Shown: positions 9,383-20,216, counted from the stretch's first letter. The stretch: DNA of 64,000 bases from Methylomonas sp. EFPC3 (GCF_029643245.1 NZ_CP116398.1:3902372-3966371), one strand, 5' to 3'. Numbers and translations: made by a program. Notes: generated by a model from the sequence alone, not told the origin.

Positions 9383-9949
9383 TCAGGCTTTGGGTAGGGT
9401 GACTCCGGTCTGGCCCTGGTATTTACCGCCCCGGTCTTTGTACGAGGTTTCGCAGATTTCGTCGCCGCCGAAAAACAGCATTTGCGCCACGCCTTCGTTG
9501 GCGTAGATTTTGGCCGGCAGTGGGGTAGTGTTGGAGAATTCCAGTGTCACGTGGCCTTCCCATTCCGGTTCCAGCGGCGTCACGTTGACGATGATGCCGC
9601 AGCGGGCATAGGTGGATTTACCCAAACACACCACCAGCACGTCGCGTGGAATCCGGAAATATTCGACGGTGCGCGCCAACGCGAACGAATTGGGCGGAAT
9701 GATGCAGACGTCGGATTTGACGTCAACGAAGCTGGCTTCGTCGAAATCCTTCGGGTCGACGATCGTCGAGTTGATGTTGGTGAAGATTTTGAATTCGTTG
9801 GAGCAGCGGACGTCGTAGCCGTAGCTGGAGGTGCCGTAGGAAATAATGCGGCCATGGGCGGATTCGCGAATCTGGCCGGCCTGAAACGGCTCGATCATGC
9901 CGTGTTGCTCGGACATGCGGCGAATCCATTGGTCTGATTTAATGCTCAT
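9383..9949 (-). CDS. dcd: dCTP deaminase
   Basis: This 188-residue enzyme deaminates dCTP to dUTP for thymidylate synthesis. The sequence is a complete Dcd: the [13 protein letters not shown] segment near residue 42, the GKSTYAR loop near 110, and [18 protein letters not shown] near 125-142 with the catalytic Glu. The tail binds the nucleotide phosphates. It is first in a minus-strand run with the GH15-like gene 39 bases downstream. The functional link between the two is unclear. Confidence 0.95.
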   Translation of the reverse strand: MSIKSDQWIRRMSEQHGMIEPFQAGQIRESAHGRIISYGTSSYGYDVRCSNEFKIFTNINSTIVDPKDFDEASFVDVKSDVCIIPPNSFALARTVEYFRIPRDVLVVCLGKSTYARCGIIVNVTPLEPEWEGHVTLEFSNTTPLPAKIYANEGVAQMLFFGGDEICETSYKDRGGKYQGQTGVTLPKA

Positions 9950-10091
9950 GTGGCTGGTTTATCGGTAAGCAGAAACAAAGCTGCAACATAACATAAAACG
10001 AAGCCGAAAAATCGCCAATTGGCTGGTCGGGAGTCGTTAGTCGATAGCGCTGATAAGGCTTATTAAAGAATTAGAAAAAACTGATTTACAA

Positions 10092-10113
10092 ATTAGACGA
10101 CCGGTCGCATAAT
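10092..10113. promoter_or_regulatory. Palindromic operator before tetR gene
   Basis: A 22-bp imperfect palindrome centred on GACC/GGTC matches in 9 of 11 positions between its half-sites. It overlaps or directly abuts the start of the TetR gene, as expected for autorepression. The first 15 bases, ATTAGACGACCGGTC, recur exactly at 11819. Confidence 0.7.
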
Positions 10114-10717
10114 GCGGCCCATGGCGAAAACAGCACCCAAACAAGTCAAAAAAGACAGGCTGCTCGATCAGGGCGTCAGCCTGCTATTGGAAAAAGGCTA
10201 TCACGCCACCGGTCTAAAAGAGATCCTGGACACGGTACAGATTCCGAAAGGCTCGTTTTACAGCTATTTCGGCAGCAAGGAACAATTCGCCGCCGAGGCG
10301 ATACATCATTACATCGAGCCGTTTATCCTGCGCTTATCCGGCCATTTGCAAAACCCGGAAACGGATGGCCTGGCGGCCTTGAAGGCTTACTACCTGGGAT
10401 TGATCGCCGAAGTGGCGCAAACCGGTTTCAAGGGCGGTTGTTTGCTGGGTAATTTGATGGGCGAGATCGGCGATACCAGTCCATTGTGCCGGGATGCCTT
10501 GCTGGATGCCGTTGGTCGTTACAGTGCCTTACAGCAATCGGCTTTGGAACGCGGCCAAAAGCAAGGTTCGGTGCGGCTGGATCGCTCGGCCAAGAGTATG
10601 GCGGATTTGATGCTGAACGGCTGGCAGGGGGCGCTGCTGCGGATGAAGGTCGAACAATCGGTGGAGCCTCTGCAGGCGGTTTGTCGGGATTTGTTGGATG
10701 ATTATTTTCGGGCTTGA
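10112..10717 (+). CDS. TetR/AcrR family repressor
   Basis: This is a DNA-binding repressor of about 200 residues. The N-terminal helix-turn-helix runs from the LLEKGYHATG region through IPKGSFYSYFGSKEQF. The C-terminal ligand domain contains GGCLLGNLMGEIGD, typical of the NemR/YxaF-like branch. Starts at 10112 and 10121 are both possible and neither has a clear ribosome site; 10112 lies inside the palindrome. The same palindrome before the DUF4242 gene at 11852 makes that gene, and perhaps mtoX behind it, its likely target. The ligand is unknown. Confidence 0.88.
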   Translation: MRPMAKTAPKQVKKDRLLDQGVSLLLEKGYHATGLKEILDTVQIPKGSFYSYFGSKEQFAAEAIHHYIEPFILRLSGHLQNPETDGLAALKAYYLGLIAEVAQTGFKGGCLLGNLMGEIGDTSPLCRDALLDAVGRYSALQQSALERGQKQGSVRLDRSAKSMADLMLNGWQGALLRMKVEQSVEPLQAVCRDLLDDYFRA

Positions 10718-10764
10718 TTGAGTTCCTACCTTATCGCATGCTAGCGCTAAATTGAAAGTGATTT

Positions 10765-10989
10765 ATGGATGCGAAGACGATAACCGAAGAGACTCTAAAA
10801 CTAGCTCCAGCAGCAAGAGCGTATATTGCAGAGATATTGATCGAAAGCCTGGATTGTGAAGACGACTTTCCGATTTCCGAGGAGTGGCGGCAAGAAATTG
10901 AAAAGCGTTGCAAGGAAATAGACGCCAATTCGGCGCTGCTGCTGGATGGCGAACAAGTCATGGCGGAGCTAAGACGGCGCTTTTTATGA
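10765..10989 (+). CDS. Addiction-module antitoxin, TIGR02574-like
   Basis: This 74-residue acidic protein has the pattern of the short antitoxins paired with RelE/ParE toxins: an N-terminal helix, an ESL segment, SEEWRQEIEKR, then a dose-sensitive GEQVMAELRRRF end. Its TGA overlaps an ATG in the ATGA arrangement usual for such pairs. The following frame closes after eight codons, so no intact toxin is present. It may be an orphan antitoxin or the remnant of a degraded module. Confidence 0.8.
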   Translation: MDAKTITEETLKLAPAARAYIAEILIESLDCEDDFPISEEWRQEIEKRCKEIDANSALLLDGEQVMAELRRRFL

Positions 10990-11012
10990 AATATTTCCTG
11001 CATCTCAAATAG
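10986..11012 (+). pseudogene. Vestigial RelE/ParE-type toxin start
   Basis: The frame overlapping the antitoxin stop reads MKYFLHLK and then TAG. Position and sequence match the usual beginning of a RelE/ParE toxin, but nothing recognisable as the rest follows. Identity is inferred from context. Confidence 0.45.
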
Positions 11013-11101
11013 CGTGGAGCGGAAGAGAGTGACATTGTTTTACCGAAAACAGCCATGTCGGTGGATCCAATTTGTTTTTAGTTTTTTAAAAGGAATTTTT
11101 T

Positions 11102-11728
11102 ATGAATCAGTCTCGCTACATTGTTTCGATTCTACTGACTTTTGTTATTGCTGGTTGCGCCTCCACCCAGTCTATTACAACTGAAAATAGACTGAAGATT
11201 CGGTCAGTAAAGGTAAACCAATCCATCAATAAGACGCCTTACATGTTTTATCTTGGCCCAAAGATGGCGGTTTCTGCTGGCTTTTTGGGTGTTATAGGTG
11301 TATTGGCCGCCAACAATCCAAATAAATCAGAAGCAGACTTATTACTCGGGTTTGCTGAAAATAACGGTATTTATATCGACAAAATCGTTTATGAAGAAGT
11401 CTCTAAAGCTGCACGGCAAGTTGGCAAATTTGAAGTTATCGAAACTGCAAGCCATGATGACGCAACCTTAAATATTGGAATTTATCAGTATGGTTTTAGT
11501 GTGCCTCATGGGTTTAGTTCAGAGCTGGTGCCAATACTGGCGATTGAATGCAATTTGGTCGATTCGTCGGGACAGGTTTTATGGCTTGATCGAGAGCAAG
11601 TGTTGTCTCTGGGAAATCCGTCGAATAGTTTTTCTCTAAAAGAGATCGAAGATAATCCGAAGTTGATCGATGAAATGTGGCGTGTCTCCGCTAAAACTAT
11701 CTCCGAGAAACTTTTTAATGATATGTAA
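11102..11728 (+). CDS. Putative outer-membrane lipoprotein
   Basis: This 208-residue protein has a lipoprotein signal peptide with lipobox VIAGC at residues 15-19, so the mature chain would begin with a lipidated Cys. A Gly/Ala-rich hydrophobic stretch near 55-75 could touch the membrane. The remainder is a mixed alpha/beta domain that I cannot assign. AAAAGGAA precedes the ATG. The gene is visibly richer in A and T than its neighbours, which may indicate later acquisition. Confidence 0.7.
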   Translation: MNQSRYIVSILLTFVIAGCASTQSITTENRLKIRSVKVNQSINKTPYMFYLGPKMAVSAGFLGVIGVLAANNPNKSEADLLLGFAENNGIYIDKIVYEEVSKAARQVGKFEVIETASHDDATLNIGIYQYGFSVPHGFSSELVPILAIECNLVDSSGQVLWLDREQVLSLGNPSNSFSLKEIEDNPKLIDEMWRVSAKTISEKLFNDM

Positions 11729-11734
11729 CAGTGA

Positions 11735-11769
11735 GTAGGCTGGGTTTCATTTCATTCAACCCAGCCTAC
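11735..11769. terminator. Hairpin after lipoprotein gene, REP-like
   Basis: A perfect 12-bp stem GTAGGCTGGGTT / AACCCAGCCTAC encloses an 11-base loop seven bases after the lipoprotein stop. There is no clean U run. The GTAG-headed stem resembles bacterial REP elements, so it may be a repeat that also ends transcription. Confidence 0.5.
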
Positions 11770-11818
11770 GAATCGAAACAACCGCTGCCCACCCGGCAGC
11801 ATTTTTTAACGCCGGCAA

Positions 11819-11840
11819 ATTAGACGACCGGTCATTTATT
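11819..11840. promoter_or_regulatory. Second copy of TetR operator, before DUF4242 gene
   Basis: Fifteen bases, ATTAGACGACCGGTC, are identical to the palindrome at 10092. The right arm is looser, giving 8 of 11 matching positions. It ends just before an AGGAGG ribosome site and the ATG at 11852, so a bound repressor would block transcription of that gene. Confidence 0.65.
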
Positions 11841-11851
11841 AGGAGGTCATC

Positions 11852-12124
11852 ATGCCCAAATACATCATCGAACGCGACATTCCCGGCGCCGGCCAGTTGA
11901 CGCAAGCCGAGCTGCAAGGCATTTCGCAAAAATCCTGCGGCGTGTTGCGCGAGATGGGGCCGCGCATTCAATGGCTGCACAGCTATGTCACCGGGGACAA
12001 GGTGTATTGCATTTACATCGCCGACAGCGAGCAGGCGATCCGCGAGCACGCCGAGCAGGGCGGTTTTCCGGCCAATCGGATCGAGGAAATCAAGACCGTG
12101 ATCGATCCGACCACGGCCGATTGA
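11852..12124 (+). CDS. DUF4242 (SCO4226-like) small protein
   Basis: This 90-residue protein matches the DUF4242 ferredoxin-like fold: an N-terminal YIIERDIPGAG strand, a SQKSCGVLREMGP helix, a central WLHSYVTGDKVYCIYIADSE, and a REHAEQGGFPANRI helix. Family members include a nickel-binding Streptomyces protein. The role here is not known. It has a strong AGGAGG ribosome site. Sharing the TetR operator upstream and lying on the same strand as mtoX, it may act with methanethiol oxidase, but that link is inferred. Confidence 0.8.
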   Translation: MPKYIIERDIPGAGQLTQAELQGISQKSCGVLREMGPRIQWLHSYVTGDKVYCIYIADSEQAIREHAEQGGFPANRIEEIKTVIDPTTAD

Positions 12125-12166
12125 ACGATATCAGCTTGCGTATCGCCTATGTTGCGGCCTCAAACG

Positions 12167-12260
12167 GTAGGCCGGAATAAGCCGTCAGGTGTTTCCGGCA
12201 AACCTTTCGGCGCAGCCCAGGTAAATTCTGCCGGAAGCGTTGACGCTTATTCCGGCCTAT
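12167..12260. repeat. REP/BIME-like inverted repeat
   Basis: GTAGGCCGGAATAAG at the left is mirrored by CTTATTCCGGCC at the right, with GTTTCCGGC-type sub-repeats between. The layout resembles paired REP sequences. It fills most of the gap between the DUF4242 gene and mtoX and could attenuate read-through. Confidence 0.55.
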
Positions 12261-12294
12261 ATCACCACAACACCTTCTCGGGGGAGAGAACACC

Positions 12295-13608
12295 ATGAAC
12301 TTTAAACTCAGCACCTTTACCGCCGCGCTGTTGCTCGGCAGCGCCAGTCTGTCGGTCAGCGCCGACGAAACCTGCGCCTCGCCGTACATGGCGAAAATCA
12401 CCGGCCAGGAAGATTTCGTTTACATCTGGACTCTGGGTGCGGAAGGCGTCGGCGACGAGCAGGACAAACTGGTCACCGTCGACGTCAACCCAAAATCCAA
12501 ACAATACGGCAAAGTCGTCGCCAGTCTGTCGGTAGGCGGCCGCAACGAAGCCCACCATTCCGACTTTACCGACGACCGTAAATTTCTGTGGGCCGGCGGC
12601 TTGGATACCAACAAAATCTTCATCTTCGATGTCGCCACCGATCCTGCCAAGCCTAAGCTGACCAAAACCATCACCGACTTCGTCGCCAAGAGCGGCGGCG
12701 TGGTCGGCCCGCACAGTTTGTATGCCTTGCCGGGGCGAATGGTCATTACCGGCCTGTCCAATAACAAAGACCACGGCGGCCGCACCGCGATTGTGGAATA
12801 CAGCAATGCCGGCGACTATATCGCCACCTATTGGCTGCCGACCGACGACAATCTGCAAGGTGCGATCAAATCCGGCAAATACGCCGACGGCTACAACTAC
12901 GACGTAAGGGCTTTACCGCGCAAGAACTTGATGCTGACCTCCTCATTTACCGGCTGGTCGAACTACATGATGGATTTCGGCAAGATGTTGAACGATCCGG
13001 AAGCGATGAAGCGTTTCGGCAATACCGTGGTGCAATGGGACTTGCACAGCCGCCAGCCGAAAAAAGTGTTCGACGTGCCGGGGGCTCCGCTGGAAATCCG
13101 TTGCGCCTGGGACGAAGCGCATAATTACTGCTTCACCAGCACCGCGCTGACCTCGAAAATCTGGCTGATTTACCAGGATGACAAAGGCGAATGGCAAGCC
13201 AAGGATGTGGCCGACATCGGCGAACCGGCCAAGGTGCCGTTGCCGGTGGATATTTCGATCTCCAGCGACGACAAGACCTTGTGGGTCAACACTTTCATGG
13301 ACGGCAAGACCCGCCGCTTCGACATCAGCGACCCGTTCCACCCCAAACAAGTGTTCGAGCAAAAAATCGGCGCCCAGGTCAACATGGTGTCGTCGAGCTG
13401 GGATGGCAAGCGTCTGTATTACACCTCGTCGCTGCTGGCGAATTGGGACAAGAAAGGCGCCGACAACGAGCAGTACTTCAAGGCTTATAGTTGGGACGGC
13501 GACAAGTTGACCGAGCAGTTCTCGATCGACTTCAACAAAGAGAAGCTGGGCAGGGCGCACCAGATGCGGTTCGGCGCCTACGCCTTGTACGGTAAAGCGC
13601 CGAAATAA
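12295..13608 (+). CDS. mtoX: Methanethiol oxidase, SBP56 family
   Basis: This 437-residue protein belongs to the selenium-binding protein 56 family, whose bacterial members oxidise methanethiol to formaldehyde, hydrogen peroxide and sulfide. A Sec signal peptide of about 23 residues places it in the periplasm. Family marks include the early CASPYMAK, the histidine-bearing NEAHHSDFTDD and GPHSLYALPG, and a late AHQMRFGAYAL. Length is normal. The usual SCO1 and MauG neighbours of Hyphomicrobium mtoX are absent here. The TetR operator upstream of the preceding gene may control both genes. A methanotroph could meet methanethiol as a by-product or in its habitat. Confidence 0.88.
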   Translation: MNFKLSTFTAALLLGSASLSVSADETCASPYMAKITGQEDFVYIWTLGAEGVGDEQDKLVTVDVNPKSKQYGKVVASLSVGGRNEAHHSDFTDDRKFLWAGGLDTNKIFIFDVATDPAKPKLTKTITDFVAKSGGVVGPHSLYALPGRMVITGLSNNKDHGGRTAIVEYSNAGDYIATYWLPTDDNLQGAIKSGKYADGYNYDVRALPRKNLMLTSSFTGWSNYMMDFGKMLNDPEAMKRFGNTVVQWDLHSRQPKKVFDVPGAPLEIRCAWDEAHNYCFTSTALTSKIWLIYQDDKGEWQAKDVADIGEPAKVPLPVDISISSDDKTLWVNTFMDGKTRRFDISDPFHPKQVFEQKIGAQVNMVSSSWDGKRLYYTSSLLANWDKKGADNEQYFKAYSWDGDKLTEQFSIDFNKEKLGRAHQMRFGAYALYGKAPK

Positions 13609-13620
13609 GCGGTTGGCCCG

Positions 13621-13651
13621 CTGACCGCTGCCGGATTAGGCGAGCGGTCAG
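13621..13651. terminator. Hairpin after mtoX
   Basis: A stem CTGACCGCT / AGCGGTCAG encloses 13 bases, shortly after the mtoX stop. It has no U run. It could act as a processing or pause site between the converging mtoX and gatB. Confidence 0.4.
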
Positions 13652-13671
13652 TGAGGGCGGAGACTGTGCTA

Positions 13672-13696
13672 CGGCCCCCATGCTTAACGGGGGCCG
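13672..13696. terminator. Terminator hairpin between mtoX and gatB
   Basis: A GC-rich stem CGGCCCCC / GGGGGCCG with a nine-base loop lies between convergent genes, seven bases after the end of gatB. It is placed to serve as a bidirectional terminator. The flanks are not T-rich. Confidence 0.5.
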
Positions 13697-13702
13697 CTAC
13701 GC

Positions 13703-15139
13703 TTAGCCTTTAAGCTTGGCGATCAACATTTTGTTGACTTCGGCCGGGTTGGCCTTGCCTTGGGTCTGCTTCATGATTTGGCCGACCAGAGCCATCAGCG
13801 CTTTTTCTTTGCCGGACAAATATTGCTCTACCGGGCCCGGATTGGCGGCGATGACGCTGTCGACAATGGCTTCGATGGCGCCGGTATCGGTGATTTGCTT
13901 CAAGCCTTCTTTTTCGATGATGTCATCGGCGGTTTCGCTGCCGTTCCACAGTTTGTCGAACACCTGCTTCGCGGTTTTGCCGGAAATGGTGTTGTCGGCG
14001 ACACGTTTCAGCAGGCCGGCCAAACGCTCGGCGCTAACCGGACAATCGCCGATTTCCAGGCCGGCCTTGTTCAGTGCGCCGAGCACATCGCCGGTCAGCC
14101 AGTTGGTCGCCAATTTGGCTTCGCCGGATTCGGCCACGACTTGTTCGTAAAAGTCGGCCAGTTCGCGCGACGAGGTCAAGGTGGCAGCGCTTTCAGCGTC
14201 CATGCCGTATTGGGCAATGAAGCGTTGTTTTTTTGCGTCGGGCAGTTCCGGCAAGGTGGCGCGAATGTCAGCTTTCAACGATTCTTCGATCACGACCGGC
14301 AATAAGTCGGGATCGGGAAAGTAACGGTAGTCGTTGGCTTCTTCCTTGCTGCGCATCGAACGGGTTTCGTCTTTGTTGGCGTCGTACAGACGGGTTTCCT
14401 GCACGATTTTGCCGCCGCCTTCCAGCACGTCGATATGGCGCTCGATTTCGTAATTGATGGCTTTTTCGACGAAACGGAAGGAGTTGATGTTCTTGATTTC
14501 AGCGCGGGTGCCGAATTCCTTCTGGCCTTTGGGGCGCACCGAGACGTTGGCGTCGCAGCGGAACGAGCCTTCCTGCATGTTGCCGTCGCAGATTTCCAGG
14601 TAGCGCACCAGTTCGTGCAGTTTGCGCATGTAAGCCACGGCTTCCTTGGCCGAGCGCATGTCCGGTTCGGAGACGATTTCCAGTAATGGCGTGCCGGCGC
14701 GGTTCAAATCGATGCCGGTCAGGCCGTGAAAGTCTTCGTGCAGCGACTTGCCGGCGTCTTCTTCCAAATGGGCGCGGGTGATGCCGATGCGTTTGGTCTC
14801 GCCGTCGACTTCGATATCCAGATGGCCGTTGCCGACGATTGGCAGTTCGAACTGGCTGATCTGGTAGCCTTTCGGCAAATCAGGATAAAAGTAGTTTTTG
14901 CGGGCGAATATCGAGTGCGGGGCAATCTCGGCGTCGATGGCCAAACCGAAGGTCACCGCCTTGCGCACCGCGTCCTCATTCAGCACCGGCAAAACGCCGG
15001 GCAAACCCAAATCGACCGCGCAGGCCTGGGTATTGGGTTCGGCGCCATACGCGGTGGCGGCGCCGGAAAAGATTTTGGATTTTGTAGAGAGTTGGGTGTG
15101 GATTTCCAGGCCGATGACGGCTTCCCATTTTGAGCTCAT
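13703..15139 (-). CDS. gatB: Asp/Glu-tRNA amidotransferase subunit B
   Basis: This 478-residue subunit binds misacylated Glu-tRNA(Gln) or Asp-tRNA(Asn) and, with GatA and GatC, converts it to the amide. It opens with [13 protein letters not shown], carries [14 protein letters not shown] near residue 88 and the signature [15 protein letters not shown] near 265, and ends in the helical YqeY-like tail. AAAGGAAA precedes the ATG. It is separated from gatA by a Uma2-family gene, with only short gaps, so it probably stays in the gat transcript. Confidence 0.96.
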   Translation of the reverse strand: MSSKWEAVIGLEIHTQLSTKSKIFSGAATAYGAEPNTQACAVDLGLPGVLPVLNEDAVRKAVTFGLAIDAEIAPHSIFARKNYFYPDLPKGYQISQFELPIVGNGHLDIEVDGETKRIGITRAHLEEDAGKSLHEDFHGLTGIDLNRAGTPLLEIVSEPDMRSAKEAVAYMRKLHELVRYLEICDGNMQEGSFRCDANVSVRPKGQKEFGTRAEIKNINSFRFVEKAINYEIERHIDVLEGGGKIVQETRLYDANKDETRSMRSKEEANDYRYFPDPDLLPVVIEESLKADIRATLPELPDAKKQRFIAQYGMDAESAATLTSSRELADFYEQVVAESGEAKLATNWLTGDVLGALNKAGLEIGDCPVSAERLAGLLKRVADNTISGKTAKQVFDKLWNGSETADDIIEKEGLKQITDTGAIEAIVDSVIAANPGPVEQYLSGKEKALMALVGQIMKQTQGKANPAEVNKMLIAKLKG

Positions 15140-15158
15140 GGTGCTTTCCTTTTAAAAC

Positions 15159-15761
15159 TTATTCGGCAAAAACGTCGTTCAGGTCGATTTGCAGGTCGGG
15201 GAATAAATACGGCGTGGCGATTTCGTCGCCGGGGTGCATGGCATGCAGCTGGTATTTTTCCTGCTCGTCGAGGACGAACTGGTACAGTGTTTGTTCGTAC
15301 GGATGTACGATCCAGTATTCAGTGACACCGCTTTCTTGATACAGCTGGTATTTCAGGCGCAACTCCCGTTGGCTGTTGCCCGGAGATAAAATTTCGATAA
15401 TCCAGTCCGGGGCGCCGTCGCAGCCCTGTTCGGTCAGTTTTTCCCGGTCGCAGATCACGCACAGATCGGGTTGCACCACGCTGAATACGTCGCGGTCTTG
15501 AAGGAGGGATTTACGCCGGTCGTAAAGTTTGACGTCGAAGGGTGCTACGTAGACATTGCATTGCTTGTGTTTGAAGTAGCTGCCTAAGCTGACCGATAGA
15601 TTTAGCGACACGCTCTGATGCTTCCTGCTCGGCGCCGGCGACATCGCCATAATCTTACCCTTGATCAACTCGACGCTTTCCTCCAGCCGCCAAGTCATAT
15701 AATCGGCATAGCTGTACGTGCCGTTCAAATCCAGTTGCGAAAGTTGCGTGATAGGCGCCAT
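15159..15761 (-). CDS. Uma2/DUF820 family PD-(D/E)XK-like protein
   Basis: This 200-residue protein shows the Uma2 pattern: an N-terminal TYADYMTW segment, a central QPDLCVICD, then GAPDWIIEILSPGNSQRELRLKY with the acidic and Lys residues of a PD-(D/E)XK fold, and a final EYWIVHP. The family is abundant in cyanobacteria and its function is poorly known. Here it sits between gatA and gatB with gaps of 13 and 19 bases, so it should be expressed with the amidotransferase. I see no evidence for a role in translation. It looks like an inserted gene. Confidence 0.85.
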   Translation of the reverse strand: MAPITQLSQLDLNGTYSYADYMTWRLEESVELIKGKIMAMSPAPSRKHQSVSLNLSVSLGSYFKHKQCNVYVAPFDVKLYDRRKSLLQDRDVFSVVQPDLCVICDREKLTEQGCDGAPDWIIEILSPGNSQRELRLKYQLYQESGVTEYWIVHPYEQTLYQFVLDEQEKYQLHAMHPGDEIATPYLFPDLQIDLNDVFAE

Positions 15762-15774
15762 GGAGCCTCCCGGG

Positions 15775-17226
<1,452 letters not shown>

Positions 17227-17235
17227 GGGGTGTCC

Positions 17236-17523
17236 TTACTCGATGACTTTGGGAACCAGATAAAGACCGGCTTCGGTTTGCGGGGCGATGGCTTGAAAAT
17301 GCTCGCGCTGGTTGGTTTCGGTGACGTGGTCGGCGCGCAGGCGCTGGGTTTGGTCCAAGGGATGCGCCATCGGGGCGATGCCGGCGGTATCGAGTTGGCC
17401 CATTTTGGTCATCAAATCCAAGATGCCGGACAGGTCTTTTGCATAGTGCTCGACGTCTTGTTCGGCAATGCCCAACCTTGCCAGGTGAGCGATTTTTTTA
17501 ACGTCATTCGCCGTTAAGGACAT
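17236..17523 (-). CDS. gatC: Asp/Glu-tRNA amidotransferase subunit C
   Basis: This 95-residue subunit wraps around GatA and stabilises the complex. It opens with LTANDVKKIAHLARLGI and has the ILDLMTKMGQLDTAGIAPMAHP stretch typical of GatC. It is first in the minus-strand gat operon and diverges from mreB across about 115 bases, which must hold both promoters. Confidence 0.94.
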   Translation of the reverse strand: MSLTANDVKKIAHLARLGIAEQDVEHYAKDLSGILDLMTKMGQLDTAGIAPMAHPLDQTQRLRADHVTETNQREHFQAIAPQTEAGLYLVPKVIE

Positions 17524-17601
17524 TCTTCTAACTCCAGGTTTTCTTAGTAAAACTATGATACTTTATATCTTGCTCAAATACCCGCTTGATTGATAAAGTA
17601 G

Positions 17602-18681
<1,080 letters not shown>

Positions 18682-18754
18682 TATCCGACAGCATTTCTGC
18701 CGGGGCTGGTGCGGAGGCCAAAGCCCGTCCTTCTTAATTCATACTTGTATCTGG

Positions 18755-18778
18755 CCCGGTATTGTTTCAAGCCGGGCT
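18755..18778. terminator. Hairpin in mreB-mreC gap
   Basis: A six-base GCCCGG / CCGGGC stem with a 12-base loop lies in the 160-base gap between mreB and mreC. There is only a short TT after it. It may partially attenuate transcription, lowering mreC relative to mreB. Confidence 0.35.
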
Positions 18779-18841
18779 TGACGTCTTCCGCACGCGTTGG
18801 CGGCGATTTTGAACGTTGCGTTTAGACATTAGAGGTTTGCC

Positions 18842-19741
18842 ATCAAACTTTTATTCGCCAAAGGTCCTTCGCTAAATACCCGGTTGCTGGTAGCGTTGCT
18901 GGTTTCCGTTTCGATGCTGGTGATCGATTACCGTAGCGAGCGGCTGAGCCGCTTGCGTTCCTTGCTGTCGGTGCTGACCTACCCCTTGCAGGCTCTGGCT
19001 TCTTTGCCGGTGGACTTGTCCCATTCCGTCTCCGACACGGTGATTTCCTTCGTTGAGTTGCAAAAAGAGAATCGCCGCTTGAAAGAGCAGCAATTCGTCA
19101 ACGACGCCAAATTGTTGAAACTGGCCGCCTTGGAAAAGGAAAACACCCGCCTGCGCATGTTGCTGGAGAACTCGTTTCAACTCGGCGAGCAGGTATTGAT
19201 AGCCGAGCTGGTCTCGGTGAAACTGGCGCCTTACGAGCACACCGTGGTGGTCAATAAAGGCGCCCGTTTTGGCGTGCACGCCGAACAGCCGGTGCTTGAT
19301 GCCAACGGCATCGTCGGCCAGGTGGTCCGAGCCTTGCCGTCCAGTTCCGAGGTGATGCTGATTACCGACCCCGACCATGCCATTCCGGTGCAAGTCAACC
19401 GCAACGGATTGCGTACCATTGCCTTCGGTACCGGCCAACCCAACCGTCTGCACTTGCCGTTCCTGGCAAATAACGCCGATGTCGTGCCGGGCGACTTGCT
19501 GGTCACCTCCGGCTTGGGCGGTGTGTTTCCGGCGGGTTACCCGGTCGCCGTAGTCGATAAGTTCGAGGCCAGACCGGACAAGTCTTTCGCCAATATTTAC
19601 GCCACGCCCAAGGCCGATCTGGAAAAAAGCCGGGAGTTCTTGATCGTCTGGAGCCATTCGACGCCGGTGGTGCTGGGCGAACCGGGCAAGCCGCCGGCCG
19701 ATGTTCAGGAAGGACGGGAGAGTGCCAATGGCGCGCCTTGA
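18842..19741 (+). CDS. mreC: Rod-shape-determining protein MreC, ATC start
   Basis: This periplasmic scaffold of about 299 residues links MreB filaments to the wall synthases. It has a transmembrane helix near residues 15-30, a coiled coil near 65-105 (LQKENRRLKEQQ and LEKENTRLRMLL), and a beta-rich domain with the late LLVTSGLGGVFPAGYPV. The expected N-terminus MKLLFAKGPS appears here as IKLLFAKGPS, beginning with ATC at 18842, seven bases after AGAGG. No ATG, GTG or TTG is in frame until a TTG at 18884, which would remove 14 conserved residues and lacks a good ribosome site. I favour the ATC start, or a base error at that codon. Confidence 0.85.
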   Translation: MKLLFAKGPSLNTRLLVALLVSVSMLVIDYRSERLSRLRSLLSVLTYPLQALASLPVDLSHSVSDTVISFVELQKENRRLKEQQFVNDAKLLKLAALEKENTRLRMLLENSFQLGEQVLIAELVSVKLAPYEHTVVVNKGARFGVHAEQPVLDANGIVGQVVRALPSSSEVMLITDPDHAIPVQVNRNGLRTIAFGTGQPNRLHLPFLANNADVVPGDLLVTSGLGGVFPAGYPVAVVDKFEARPDKSFANIYATPKADLEKSREFLIVWSHSTPVVLGEPGKPPADVQEGRESANGAP

Positions 19742-20216
19742 CCTGTTGGCGGCTACCTATTTCCTGGTTACCGTTGCTGCGGCGATGGTGCTCAGGGTGA
19801 TGTCCTTATTTCCGGCAATGGACATCTTTAATCCGGATTGGGTGGTTTTGGTGTTGATTTACTGGTCGATTGCTTTGCCGGAACGGTTTGGAGTGTTTAC
19901 CGCTTGGAGCGTGGGGCTGCTGACCGACGTGTTGACCGGCCGGTTATTGGGGCAGTATGGATTGATCTATGCGCTGGTCTGTTACTTCAGCATCAACGAA
20001 CATCGCCGGCTGCGCCAATTCCCCATCGTGCAACAGTGCCTGTGGGTGTTGTGTTGTCTGCTTGCATCGCAATGCGTTACTTTCGGATTGGAAAGCATGC
20101 GCGCCGGCAACCGTTTGCCGCTGGAGTTCTGGTATCCGGTGCTGAGCGGAACTTTGGCCTGGCCGCTGGTGTTTGTGGTGTTGCGCTATATCCGGGTCAT
20201 GGCGCGCATCGTCTGA
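19728..20216 (+). CDS. mreD: Rod-shape-determining protein MreD
   Basis: This 162-residue membrane protein has about five hydrophobic helices and works with MreC in the elongasome. The ATG at 19728 overlaps the end of mreC by 14 bases and follows GGGAGAG. An in-frame start at 19701 lies deeper in mreC and is less likely. Hydrophobic pattern and position identify it, as MreD sequences vary widely. Confidence 0.9.
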   Translation: MARLDLLAATYFLVTVAAAMVLRVMSLFPAMDIFNPDWVVLVLIYWSIALPERFGVFTAWSVGLLTDVLTGRLLGQYGLIYALVCYFSINEHRRLRQFPIVQQCLWVLCCLLASQCVTFGLESMRAGNRLPLEFWYPVLSGTLAWPLVFVVLRYIRVMARIV

